Positions 14,064 to 24,567 of a DNA stretch of 64,000 nt are shown one piece after another. The DNA lies in contig NC_037265.1 in the NCBI RefSeq assembly GCF_000002425.4, forward strand, positions 7,448,850-7,512,849. The letters are read 5' to 3'. Position 1 is the stretch's first letter. Every line of letters begins with the position of its first letter. A model generated the notes under the pieces. It saw nothing but the letters and a program-made list of their open reading frames with translations. It did no database searches and was not told where the DNA came from. Origin of the DNA: Physcomitrium patens (taxonomy: Eukaryota > Streptophyta > Bryopsida > Funariales > Funariaceae). A program made the position numbers and the translations under genes.

Positions 14064-14515
14064 TATTAAGGACTATATACAAGATAAAGATCTAAGACTA
14101 AGAAATGGAGTTAACTCAACATTAGAACAATAACTAGATACAAGGCAAGAAGGTCATAGATAGACCTTAAGAAGTGAGTTGTTGAGACTAAAGATCTTCT
14201 CAGCCTTGACTCTTATATATATTAGGTCCTAAGAAGCTTCTTGAGAAGTTTTTATAAAGCTTGAAAACAAAACAAGCCTAAGATCCTTCTTTGGTAACTT
14301 CCTAAATCATCCAAAGCCTCTTAGAACCTTCTATGAACTTCTAGAATTTTTTTAGAATCTTCTAGAATCTTCTAAAATCTTCTTAGAATCCATTGGAACC
14401 TTCTTGAACCTTATGGAATCTCCTAAAATCTTTTGGAGCCTTCTTAGATCCTACTAGAATCTTTTGGAATATTCTAGAATCTTCTAAAACCTTCTTCAGT
14501 TGTATATCTATGACA
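14064..14515 (-). repeat. E1 5' LTR
   Basis: It aligns with 7553-7913 through the block containing AAGACTAAGAAATGGAGTTA and ends CTATGACA. The extra length (about 452 versus 361 bp) comes from an expanded TAGAATCTTCTAGAACC-type tandem repeat at about 14330-14490. Confidence 0.8.
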
Positions 14516-14520
14516 TAAAA

Positions 14521-15014
14521 TGTCAATATATTCTTGTGAAAAGATTAAAAAATTATTCAAAGATGATATAATATTAAACTAGAATGGCTATTATTAAAGA
14601 CAAGAAGACTAAAAATTCTTAAAACAAGACTCAAAACTAGAAAGACATTGATAAGAATAAAGAAGGCTTCACTCTTGCCTCTATATATACTCTTAATTAG
14701 GAGCTATATAGCAGTGTCTTATAAAACCTCTAAAATATGTTGATTTTACAAGACACATGTCTTAACTTACTAGGGAAGTTTTTTTTATATATATATCACA
14801 TAGTTAATTTATTCCACAAACTACTAATATGTGGTTAATTTGTTGATGAGATTTCTAACCTATCAATCAACCTCAAATATATGTAAAATCAAAGCTACAT
14901 TAAAAAAGCTTTTAAGAAACTTCTCTAAAAAAATATTATAAAATAAATTTATTTTTATCTACTTCTATTTAGTTATATATATAAATATTAGGATAAATAT
15001 GTATGTTTGTGATA
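14521..15014 (-). repeat. E3 3' LTR
   Basis: A diverged relative of the E2 LTRs: it shares CTAGAATGGCTATT, GGCTTCACTCTTG and CTCTATATATACT with 17169-17729. The inner end is followed by a degraded purine tract (minus strand) at about 15015-15037. Confidence 0.7.
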
Positions 15015-15589
15015 TTATCCCATCTTTTAAGAATAAATTCTATAAGAAGTGGTTATCATATATTGAAGAAATCTAACATGCGGCAAATTAAATTTGCCAC
15101 ATAGTTTGATCTTTGTTCTCTTTAAAGATGGTTGATAGGTCTTTTGTACCATTGATAATGTTTTATACTAGGGTGAAAAGACCACCTTATTATTTTATTT
15201 TTGTTAAGGCCTTTGTAACTTCTTTCAAATAAAATATTTGAAACACTATTAGAAGTTGTTCTTACTTCTAATAAAATGACCAAACATCAAGAGTCTCTTC
15301 CAAGGTTGTAATATCAAACGTGTTGTATCTTGCCATCTATTTGAGAAAGGACATATTATTTTTGAGGATTTTCAACTCAATTACATTGTTTTGAAGGTTG
15401 TAATAATTACAATATTTTGTCTGTAAGTCAATAAGTAAAAGATCTTGAATTGAATCTACTCACTATTCATTCTCCATTTTTTTAGCATCACAAATGTATA
15501 AAAGTATCAAATATGCATAGAAAGTAGAATATAATCTTCCTTGAATCTTGTTTCTTTTATAGCAAAGATTTGATATTCTTCATCTTAGT

Positions 15590-17168
15590 TTTGAAAGATG
15601 TTGGTGATAAAAAAAATTTCAACTTTATTTAGTGTATTTGCAAGATTCTTTGCTAGCTCCAATATGCATTCACTAATATTATATCTATGTTGATAAACAA
15701 GATATTCTAACCTATTATGGCACTACCTTAATTCTAAGATTTCTTCTACCTCAAATTCTTGATTATTATCTACTTCTATAGAAAGAGGTGGCATTTATCT
15801 TCTTCCCGAGATATTTACTTATATGGGTCAAGAAGAGATACGTAGAATACGTGATGGATCTTCATAGACCTTGATAGATGTAATTAGTAAGCAAGAAGAT
15901 TCACTTCTTCACAAATAGGAAAAGGTTTAGGCCTATAATAGTTTAACTAACAAAGTAACAATACCTTATCACTCATGTTGAATTGTGGTTATACCTTGTG
16001 ATAGGCATTTGCATTAATCTTTTGTCATTCTTGAGCTCTCTTTAAGCACATCTTTATTGTTGTATGTAGCTTTGAGAAATAATTTGTAAAATCTTTCTTT
16101 ATAATATTATCAACTTTTAAAAAGTCAAAAATATTGAATTATAGATAAAAAATATAATTAGAAAAAAAGATATTTATTGAATAGAAGAATGTATTGAATT
16201 ATTGTATATAAATTTTGTCAAAGGTAAAAGATTTATTCAATCATCTTAATGATAGTTCATAGTATACCTCAAATACTACTCCAAAAATTAATTCATCCTT
16301 TTTGTTTATCCATTAATTTGAAGATGAAAAGCCAATGAAAGCTTTATATCTACCTTTAAAAACTTAAAAAAGATTTTCTAAAATCTTGATAAAAATTAAA
16401 TCTCCATATGCAATATAATATCTCTAAAAAATTTGTGATAGCAATAGATGTTGTTAAGAAAAAGCTTAGCCATTTCTTTACATATGATAGATTTTTTATA
16501 TGGTATAAAACATACCATCTTGTTAAAATAATCTACTACTACAAATATTAAATTATACAAACCTAAGACTAATAGATCTATGATAAAATCCATAGAAATG
16601 AAAGACCATAGTTGTAGAATAGATAATGGTTGAAGAAGTCTATAAGATCAATGGCAAGGAATTTTAGATCTTGAACAAATATCACATGATTGTACAAAGT
16701 TTTTAATTGCCTTCCACATTTGGGGCCACCAAAAATCTCTTGATATTAGTTCTAAAGTCTTGTTGAATCCAAAATATTTAGCTATTGGAAAGTCATGACA
16801 AGCTTGAAGAATATATAATTATACTTTACATTTTAGAATGTATAATTGTCCTTCAAAATAAAATAGGTTGTTCTTAAATACAAACTACGAAGTACTATGA
16901 GATTTAAAAGAATTATTCTTGATATCCTAAATAAGAAGATTAAAAGACATACTTGATTGAATTTATTTGATATAGATTGAATTAATAGTCAATATTAATT
17001 TTATTACTCAAAGGTAAAGATTCTCTAGCTTCAATAGAATCATTCTTTGTTGATCAAAAGATGTATATATTTTCTTTTGATATAAGATAAGAATGTCTAA
17101 AAAGGGCGTCTAATAAATCTTGTTGTTTTTTGGATTAATAGTTGATCTTCAATCAAATCTTGACAAAG
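15590..17168 (-). pseudogene. E3 integrase and chromodomain remnant
   Basis: The chromodomain remnant is at about 15600-15770 (EFEVEEILE, LEYLV). Integrase catalytic-core fragments lie at 16396-16593 (MDFIIDLLVLG, IFVVVDYFNKMV), aligned with E2's MDFITDLSISG and FVIVDRFTKMA. Numerous stops and indels. Confidence 0.65.
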
Positions 17169-17729
17169 TGTCAAGGACAAGAACTCGATGAAAAAATAAT
17201 TCGGACAAGTAAGCCTTCACTCAAAGAAAGATAACAAAATATAAACAAACAAGTATGTATATTGAAAGAAAAACTGGAATGGCTATTGCCAAAAGACAAG
17301 AAAACTAGAGACCCTTGAAACTAGACTAGAAGCAAGAAAAGAGTTGACAAGAGTGAAGAAGCCTTCACTCTTGTCTCTATATATACTATCTAACTAAAAG
17401 CTACGTGGCGACCTTCTATAGGACCTCCAATATGTGTTGACTTTGTAGGCTACATGCCTTGACTTACAAGGTAAGTTTTTCTACATGTGGGCCACATAGT
17501 TAGCTTGATCTTCAAGCTAACAACATGTGTGGCACATGGCCAACTTGTTGACCACGTTTTTAATCCAAAAAGTCAATTAAAGACACCTATGAAGTCAAAG
17601 CAGCGTCTACAAAGCTTCTAAGAAGCTTCTATATTAAATATTATAGAATTAACTTACTTTTATCTACTTTTACTTACTTCTACCTATTTCTATATGTAAT
17701 TATTAGCTTACATGATTATGGCCGTGACA
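17169..17729 (-). repeat. E2 3' LTR
   Basis: 561 bp beginning TGTCAAGGAC and ending CGTGACA on plus. It is nearly identical to 24009-24562 apart from small indels, for example a short deletion in the right copy at CTTCACTC(TTGTCTC)TATAT. Confidence 0.9.
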
Positions 17730-17745
17730 TTACCCCCTCTTCTAG
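17730..17745 (-). promoter_or_regulatory. E2 polypurine tract
   Basis: The minus strand reads AGAAGAGGGGGTAA directly before the LTR start TGTCACGG, the expected place and composition for the plus-strand DNA priming site. Confidence 0.8.
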
Positions 17746-18290
17746 AGACGAGTTCCACAAGGAGCGGTTATCATATGTTGAGAAAATCTATGATGCGATG
17801 AATTGTATTCGCCACATACTCTGATCTCTGTTCTCTTCGAAGATGATTGATAGGGCCTCTCAACTATCGGTAGTGTCCCATACCAGGGCGAGAAGACCAC
17901 CCAATTATTTGATCATTGTTGAGGCCTTCGTAACTTCCTTCCAATAGAATATTTGGAACACCATCAGGAGTTGTTCCTATCTCTAGCAAATTCACCAAAT
18001 ATCGGGAGTCCCTTCCCAAATCGTCATATCAAACGCATTGTATCTCACCATCTATTCGAGGAAGAAGATCATCGTTCTTGAAGATCTTCATCTCGATTGT
18101 GTCGTCTTGAAGGTTGTGACAATCATAATATCTCGTCCGGCAGGTCAGCAAATGAAGGCTCTTGAGTTGAATCTGCTGCTTGTTGGTTCTCCATCTCCTG
18201 AGCGCCACTACTACAACAAAGCTACGAACAAGAATTGAAAGTAGAATGCTATCTTGCCTAGATGTTGTTTCTTTTATAAAGAAGGTTTTC
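17746..18290 (-). other. E2 3' untranslated segment
   Basis: Lies between the chromodomain stop and the polypurine tract. Open frames on either strand here show no retroelement motifs and look incidental. Confidence 0.5.
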
Positions 18291-19917
18291 ATCTTGTTCT
18301 TGATGGATGTCATCGATGAAAAGCCTCCACCACCTTTGCTGCATTTGCAAGATTCTTTATTGGCTCCCATGTGCGTTCACTAATACCATATCCGCATCAA
18401 TGGACAAGATATTCTAATTTATTTTGGCGTCGCCTTGAATCTAAGATTTCTTCTACTTCAAACTCTTCATTATTGTCCACTTCTATAGGATGAGGTGGAG
18501 CTTGTCGTCTTCTTCGTATGTCCACTGTCTTGTATGGTTCAAGAAGAGACATGTGGAATACTGGATGGAATTTCATTGACTCTGGTAGATCTAAACGATA
18601 TGCAACTGGATTGATTTGTGCAGAAATAGAAAATGGTCCCAACCTTCGATAGTCCAACTTGTCACAAAGACGAGTGGTCTTGATATTGTGACAAAGTAGC
18701 CATACCTTATCACCCAAGACGAATGATGGTTGTTCCTTTCGATAGACATCTGCATTGGCCTTTTGTTGTTCTTGAGCCTCTTTTAACTGCGTCTTCATCG
18801 TTGCATGTAGCTCTGATAAATGAATTGCCAAATCTTTCGCAGCAAGATTATCAACTTTTGAAAAGTCAAAAGTATTAAGTCATGGATGATAACCATAATT
18901 AGTAAAGAAAGGTGTTTATTTTGTAGAAGAGTGTATCGTGTTATTGTAAGCAAACTCTACCAATGACAAAAGAGTTGTCCAATCATCTTATTGGTAATTA
19001 ATGGTACATCTTAAATATTGCTCCAAAACTTGATTAACACACTCCGTTTGTCCATCAATTTGAGGATGGAATGCCGAAGATAGTTTTATATCCACTTTAA
19101 GAATCTTAAAAAGAGTTCGCCAAAATCCTTATACAAATTGAGTTCTCCTATCTGATATAATATCCTTGGATAATCTATAATAGCGATAGATATTGTCAAG
19201 AAAGAGCTTAGCTGTTTCTTTACCTGTGATAGATTTTGTACATACTAAAAAATGTGCCATCTTGGTAAAACGATCTACTATCACGAATATAGAGTCATAA
19301 GAACCTGAGATTGAAAGATCCGTGATGAAGTCCATAGAAACAAAAGACCATGGTTGTTCTGGAATGGATAATGGCTGAAGAAGTCCAAAAGGTCGATGAC
19401 GAGGAGTTTTTGATCTTGAGCAAACATCACATGATTGTACAAAATCTTTAACTGCCTTCCACATTTGAGGCCACCAAAAATCCCTAGATATCAACTCCAA
19501 AGTCTTATTATATCCAAAATGTCTTGCTGCTGGAAAGTCGTGACGAGCTTGAAGAACACGTAAACGTGCTTCTCCTTCTGGAATATATAGGCGTCCTTCG
19601 AAATAGAGTAGGTTGTTCTTGAATTCAAATTTAGAGGAATCATGAGATTTAGAAGAATTGTTCTTGATATCATGAAAAAGAGGGTCTGAAGACATACTTA
19701 ACTGGACTTGATTAAAAAAAGTTAAATCAACAGTCAATGTGGATTTTATTGCTTGAAGATGAAATTGTTCCGGCTTCAAGAGAACCGTTCTTTGTTGCTC
19801 AAAAGCTGCATCTCCTTCTTTTGGTGCAAGATAAGAATGTCTAGATAAGGCATCGGATAAACCTTGTTGTTTTTCTGGCCAATAAGTGATGATGAACTCG
19901 AATCTTGATAAAGACAT
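18291..19917 (-). pseudogene. E2 integrase with C-terminal chromodomain
   Basis: The 262-codon fragment 19129-19917 includes an RNase H to integrase linker, the HHCC zinc finger (ARHFGYNKTLEL, CDVCSR) and the start of the DDE core (MDFITDLSISG, FVIVDRFTKMAHF, DIISDRRTQFV). After a stop the core resumes (AFHPQIDGQTE). Fragment 18397-18831 holds the GPY/F-like region (LDYRRLGPFSI, MKFHPVFHMSLLEPY) and the chromodomain start EEFEVEEILDSRRRQNKLEY. TGA replaces the conserved Trp codon after EYLVH, then GYGISERTWEPIKNL continues in frame. This places the element among chromoviruses. At least three stops. Confidence 0.85.
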
Positions 19918-19929
19918 GCTCTAACGAGC

Positions 19930-22287
19930 TTAGCAACGATTTAATACGCGTGTTGACATAAAATATTTGAGGTTCTTGTAATCCGTATATACGATGACTC
20001 GACTAGAAGTGCCTTCTAGATAATGATGCCATTCTCGAAAAGAATCCACAATTGCAAGAAGTTCTTTGTCATGGATCTCATAATTGATTTCTGCTGCTGA
20101 GAATTTTCTTGAATGAAAGGCTACAGGATGAAGTTTGTCATCTGTTCCCATTTGTGCTAAAACCGCACCCAGAGCAAAGTCCGATGCATCTGTTTCCATA
20201 AAGAATGCTTTGAAAAAATCAACACGATACAAGATTGGTGCAGAAACAAACGTTGTCTTCAAAGATTCAAAAGTAACTTCCGCTTCTTGATTCCATTGGA
20301 ATTTGTCTTTACAAGTCAAACGTGTAAGTGTAGCTACAACTCGAGAGAAGTCTTTGATGAAGATCCGATAGATGTTGGTAAATCCCAAAAAACATTGGAC
20401 ATCTCTTACCATTTTTGGGATCTTCCAATCTATAATAGTTTGAACTTTCTTAGGATCCATCATAAGTCCATCATTTGAAATGATGTAACCTAAGAAATCG
20501 ACTTGAGTAGTGTGGAATACACACTTTTCTATCTTGGCATAGAGTCTTGCATCTCTTAATTTTTGTAAGACACGAGGAACATGAAGTTCATGTTCTTTTG
20601 GATTTTTAGAATAGATCAATATGTCGTCTAGATAACACACCACAAAATCGTCCAAAAACTCTCGAAAAACATCATTCATTAGATGTTGAAAAGCTGCTGG
20701 TGCATTTGTAAGTCCAAAAGGCATGACATTGTATTCATAATGTCCATATCTAGTTCGAAACGTAGTCTTCCATTTATCTCCTTCTTTGATGCGTACTAGA
20801 TTGTATGCTCCCCGGAGATCTATTTTTGTATAGATCTTGGCTTGATTCAGCTGATCAAGAAGTCCGAATATTAAAGGTAGTGGATACCTGTTTTTGATGG
20901 TAATCTTGTTGAGTCCTCGATAATCAACACACATCCGCAATGATCCATCTTTTTTCTTCACAAATAGAATTGGAGCTCCTGCTGGAGATTTTGAATGGCG
21001 TATGAAATTCTTGGCTAGATTTTCTTCAATACACTTCTTGAGTTTAGCCAACTCATTTTGTGATAAACTATAGATTGGTCCGAATGGCGGTTGTGCTCTT
21101 TCTTGAAGGTCAATTTTTAAATGAAAGGCTACTAGATGAAGTTTGTCATCTGTTCCCATTTGTGCTAAAACCGTACCCGGAGCAAAGTCCGATGCATCTG
21201 TTTCCATAAAGAATGCTTTGGAAAAATCAACACGATACAAGATTGGTGCAGAAACAAACGTTGTCTTCAAAGATTCAAAAGCAACTTCCGCTTCTTGATT
21301 CCATTGGAGTTTGTCTTTACAAGTCAAACGTGTAAGTGTAGCTACAACTCGAGAGAAGTCTTTGATGAAGATCCGATAGTAGTTGGTAAATCCCAAAAAA
21401 CATTGGACATCTCTTACCGTTTTTGGGATCTTCCAGTCTATAATAGTTTGAACTTTCTTAGGATCCATTATAAGTCCATCATTTGAAATGATGTAACCTA
21501 AGAAATCAACTTGAGTAGTGTGGAATACACACTTTTCTATCTTGGCATAGAGTCCTGCGTCTCTTAATTTTTGTAAGACACGAGGAACATGACGTTCATG
21601 TTCTTTTGGATTCTTAGAATAGATCAAGATGTCGTCTAGATAACATACCACAAAATCGTCCAAAAACTCTCAAAAAACATCATTCATTAGATGTTGAAAA
21701 GCTGCTGGTGCATTTGTAAGTCCAAAAGGCATAATATTGTATTCAAAATGTCCATACCTAGTTCGAAACGCAGTCTTCCATTCATCTCCTTCTTTGATGC
21801 ATACCAGATTATATGCTCCTCGAAGATCTATTTCTGTATAGATCTTAGCTTGATTCAGTTGATCAAGAAGTTCGGATATTAAAGGTAGTGGATACCTATT
21901 TTTGATGGTAATCTTATTGAGTCCTCGATAATCAACACACATCCGTAATGATCCATCTTTTTTCTTCACAAATAGAATTGGAGCTCCTGCTGGAGATTTT
22001 GAATGGCGTATGAAATTCTTGGCTAGATTTTTTTCAATATACTCCTTGTGTTCAGCCAACTCATTTTGTGATAAACTATAGATTGGTCTGAATGGCGGTT
22101 GTGCTCCTTCTTGAAGGTCAATTGAGCAATCATAGGGACGATGTTCCGGGAGTGTATCCGCATTCTTTTTTTCAAATACATCTTGAAATTCTTGATATTG
22201 CCTTGGAATGCCACTTGAAGTCTTTTCACTAATAGAAACGGATGTAGCATAAATAATGTATGGTGATTCTTTCATGGCAGCATGCAA
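19930..22287 (-). pseudogene. E2 reverse transcriptase / RNase H with internal 1008-bp duplication
   Basis: Fragment 21670-22287 carries the RT N-terminal half ([37 protein letters not shown]). It is interrupted by TGA where the downstream copy has CGA, and the next frame, 19930-21663 (577 codons), resumes in the same phase. This ORF contains the palm with YLDDILIYSKN and the start of RNase H, then unexpectedly a second RT from IDLQERAQPPFGPIYSLS through a second YLDD and a complete RNase H (FFMETDASDFALGAVLAQM, then the INYEIHDKELLAIV block). Copies at about 20114-21121 and 21122-22129 are offset by exactly 1008 bp (336 codons), so the frame is kept. Whether it could still be processed is unknown; a chimaeric assembly is the alternative. 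Confidence 0.85.
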
Positions 22288-22299
22288 GAAAGCTTTTGC

Positions 22300-22800
22300 A
22301 CCTATAAATATGGGTTTAATTGAACTGGACTTATGACTCTCTACTTACTTAACTACTCTATTAGTTATACTTTCAGAGAAAGTGAGAGTTTGGGAAATCC
22401 AGTCTATTTGAGGGTTGTATTTTTCTAACCACGATAAATCTAAAATGACTGGATTAGAGGGAGATCTAATGATATTAAATACTACAAAACTATTATGACC
22501 ATTGATTATTACTTCTATAGGAAGGATTTCGTGAGTAATATCTCCAGAAGATAATGGATGACCATCTATGATTTCTACATGAACATGTTTAGTTTTCTTT
22601 ACTTAAGATATGCTATGTCTTTTAGTAAATTCTTCATCTAAAAAACACGCTGAGGCTCCTCAATCTAACAAGGCAAAGACTTTGTAATGTTTAGGTCCTA
22701 AAATAACATTTAATGTAAAACAAGGAGAGGGCTTTGAGGAGAAAATAGGACCTTTACTAGAAGTTGTGCAAGGTTCCAGCCGCACGGTCCCTATTGTAGC
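22300..22800 (-). pseudogene. E2 protease region
   Basis: In the minus frame I read KVFALLD-stop-GASACFLDEEF, which is the aspartic protease active-site area (D-x-GA) with a stop replacing the residue after Asp. HVEIIDGHPLSSGDI follows, and then LDLSWLEKYNPQIDW, the conserved segment between protease and RT. Confidence 0.75.
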
Positions 22801-23860
22801 TGGACAAACTTATTTTCTGACATATTATCTTCTTTCACAGCCATACTCCTCATTTTGTGATTGCGTCATTTCTTTGGACAATGTTGAGCAGTGTGCTTTG
22901 ATTTTCCACAATATAAACATAATCCTTTTTGACAACGACGAGTCTTTTTTTGCTCAGTAAGAGGTTTGAAACGTACTGCATCAATTTGCATATCCTCTAC
23001 TTCCAAATGTATGTGTTGAAGAGGTATTGGTGTTGCCATTGAATTATAGTAACGTTGAGGTCTACTTTTTGTTCTCAGATCAGAATTCAAAAAAGTGATT
23101 GTCACACTTCACAACAAAGTCAATTGCTTGACTCAATGTTTGAGGATCAGGTAAGTTGAGCATTAATTTTTTTACCTCATATTGTAATCCGTAGAGAAAT
23201 TGGCTAATAAGGGCAACATCATCCCACTTGATATCAGTTGCAAGTTATCGAAATTGTGAAGCATATAACGTTACTGATCGATTGTCTTGTCGTAAAATAC
23301 GGATCTTATTGGTTGCAACACGAATTGCATCAAGTTCTCCATTCATGGATCAAAACTCCGCTAAAAAAGCCTCTAGATTATCCAATATTGGATCTCGTCA
23401 TTCAAGAAAAGATGAAAACCACGATAGTGTCGAACCTGAAAGAAGCGTACTAATAAATCTAACTTGCGATCCCGGAGTTGGATAGCTTTGGGATTGAAGT
23501 TCAATCACAAGTTGCACTTGATTGATAAATCTTCGAAACTTGGATCTGGTGCCATCAAACTTCTCGGGTAGGGCAATTCTTGGTTCTCAAACATTTGAAG
23601 GACGTTCCACCATAGGAAAAAGGACATGGTTTGGTGCAGATGTTGAAGCTGCTCCAACCATTTCTATATCTTCACTTCCTGCCAATCTTGTTGTTCCTTG
23701 TAGTGGTAAATTGAGTTGATGTATTGCAAGCATTAACTCCCTCAATTTCTCTTGCATTTGTACCATTGCACTCTTCATTTCAAGAAGTTCTGCCATGATA
23801 ACACATAGAAGAGAGAAGATGTCTAATATCACTCAAGACAACTAGAAGAGAGGACTTGCG
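22801..23860 (-). pseudogene. E2 gag with single zinc knuckle
   Basis: The N-terminal part at 23587-23832 has a coiled stretch (MKSAMVQMQEKLRELML). A capsid-like region follows with motifs such as PEKFDGTRSKFRRFINQ. The C-terminal fragment 22866-23105 contains C-x2-C-x4-H-x4-C (CLYCGKSKHTAQHC). Three or more stops separate the parts. Confidence 0.75.
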
Positions 23861-24008
23861 GACAAAGAAAATACTAAGGACAATATCAGTTTAGAAGAGG
23901 GTAATCCGCAACTTCTAATACGATTATATCTTATTAAGAAAAAGGGGTAATCCACTCTTAATCAAGATTAGACAAAGCTTTGATATTGTAGGTGCACTCT
24001 TGTCAATC

Positions 24009-24562
24009 TGTCAAGGACAAGAACTCGATGAAAAAAAAATTCGGACAAGTGAGCCTTCACTCAAAGAAAGGTAACAAAATATAAACAAACAAGTATGTAT
24101 ATTGAAAGAAAAACTGGAATGGCTATTGCCAAAAGACAAGAAAACTAGAGACCCTTGAAACTAGGCTAGAAGCAAGAAATGAGTTGACAAGAGTGAAGAA
24201 GGCTTCACTCTATATATACTATCTAACTAGGGACTACGTGGCGATGTTCTATAGGACCTCCAATATGTGTTGACTTTGTATGACACATGCCTTGACTTAC
24301 AAGGCAAGTTTTTCTACATGTGGGCCACATAGTTAGCTTGATCTTCAAGCTAACAACATGTGTGGCACATGGCCAACTTGTTGACCACGTTTTTAATCCA
24401 AAAAGTCAATTAAAGACACCTATGAAGTCAAAGCAGCATCTACAAAGTTTCTAGGAAGCTTTCATATTAAATATTATAGAATTGACTTACTTTTATCTAC
24501 TTTGACTTACTTCTACCTATTTCTATATGTAATTATTAGCTTACATGATTATGGCCGTGACA
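24009..24562 (-). repeat. E2 5' LTR
   Basis: 554 bp matching 17169-17729, TG...CA termini. The inner flank (23971-23990) contains on the minus strand AATATCAAAGCTTTG, resembling a decayed initiator-Met tRNA primer site (TATCAGAGC-type), set about 20 nt from the LTR end. Confidence 0.85.
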
Positions 24563-24567
24563 GAAAG

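Larger units (their letters stand above)
7548..14520 (-). mobile_element. E1: Ty3/gypsy chromovirus, degraded, with both LTRs and TSD
   Basis: The LTRs at 7553-7913 and 14064-14515 are flanked by the perfect 5-bp target-site duplication TAAAA (7548-7552 and 14516-14520). On the minus strand the order is gag, protease, reverse transcriptase, RNase H, zinc-finger integrase, chromodomain remnant, the normal chromovirus order. Every domain carries stops or frameshifts, so the element is dead. A solo LTR at about 11668-12530 interrupts its protease-RT linker. The right end abuts the LTR of E3. Confidence 0.85.
17164..24567 (-). mobile_element. E2: Ty3/gypsy chromovirus, complete structure, inserted in E3
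   Basis: The LTRs are 17169-17729 and 24009-24562. Flanks CAAAG (17164-17168) and GAAAG (24563-24567) are a 4-of-5 target-site duplication, and the host element E3 reads continuously across the site. The minus-strand order is gag, protease, RT, RNase H, integrase, chromodomain, polypurine tract, LTR. It is the best preserved chromovirus here but has stops in gag, RT, integrase and chromodomain, plus a 1008-bp tandem duplication in pol. Confidence 0.9.

Noticed and set aside
17746-18400. Overlapping 60-110-codon frames near 18.0-18.4 kb on both strands
   Set aside because: They lie in the chromodomain tail and 3' untranslated part of E2, and the minus one is an out-of-frame reading of the chromodomain.
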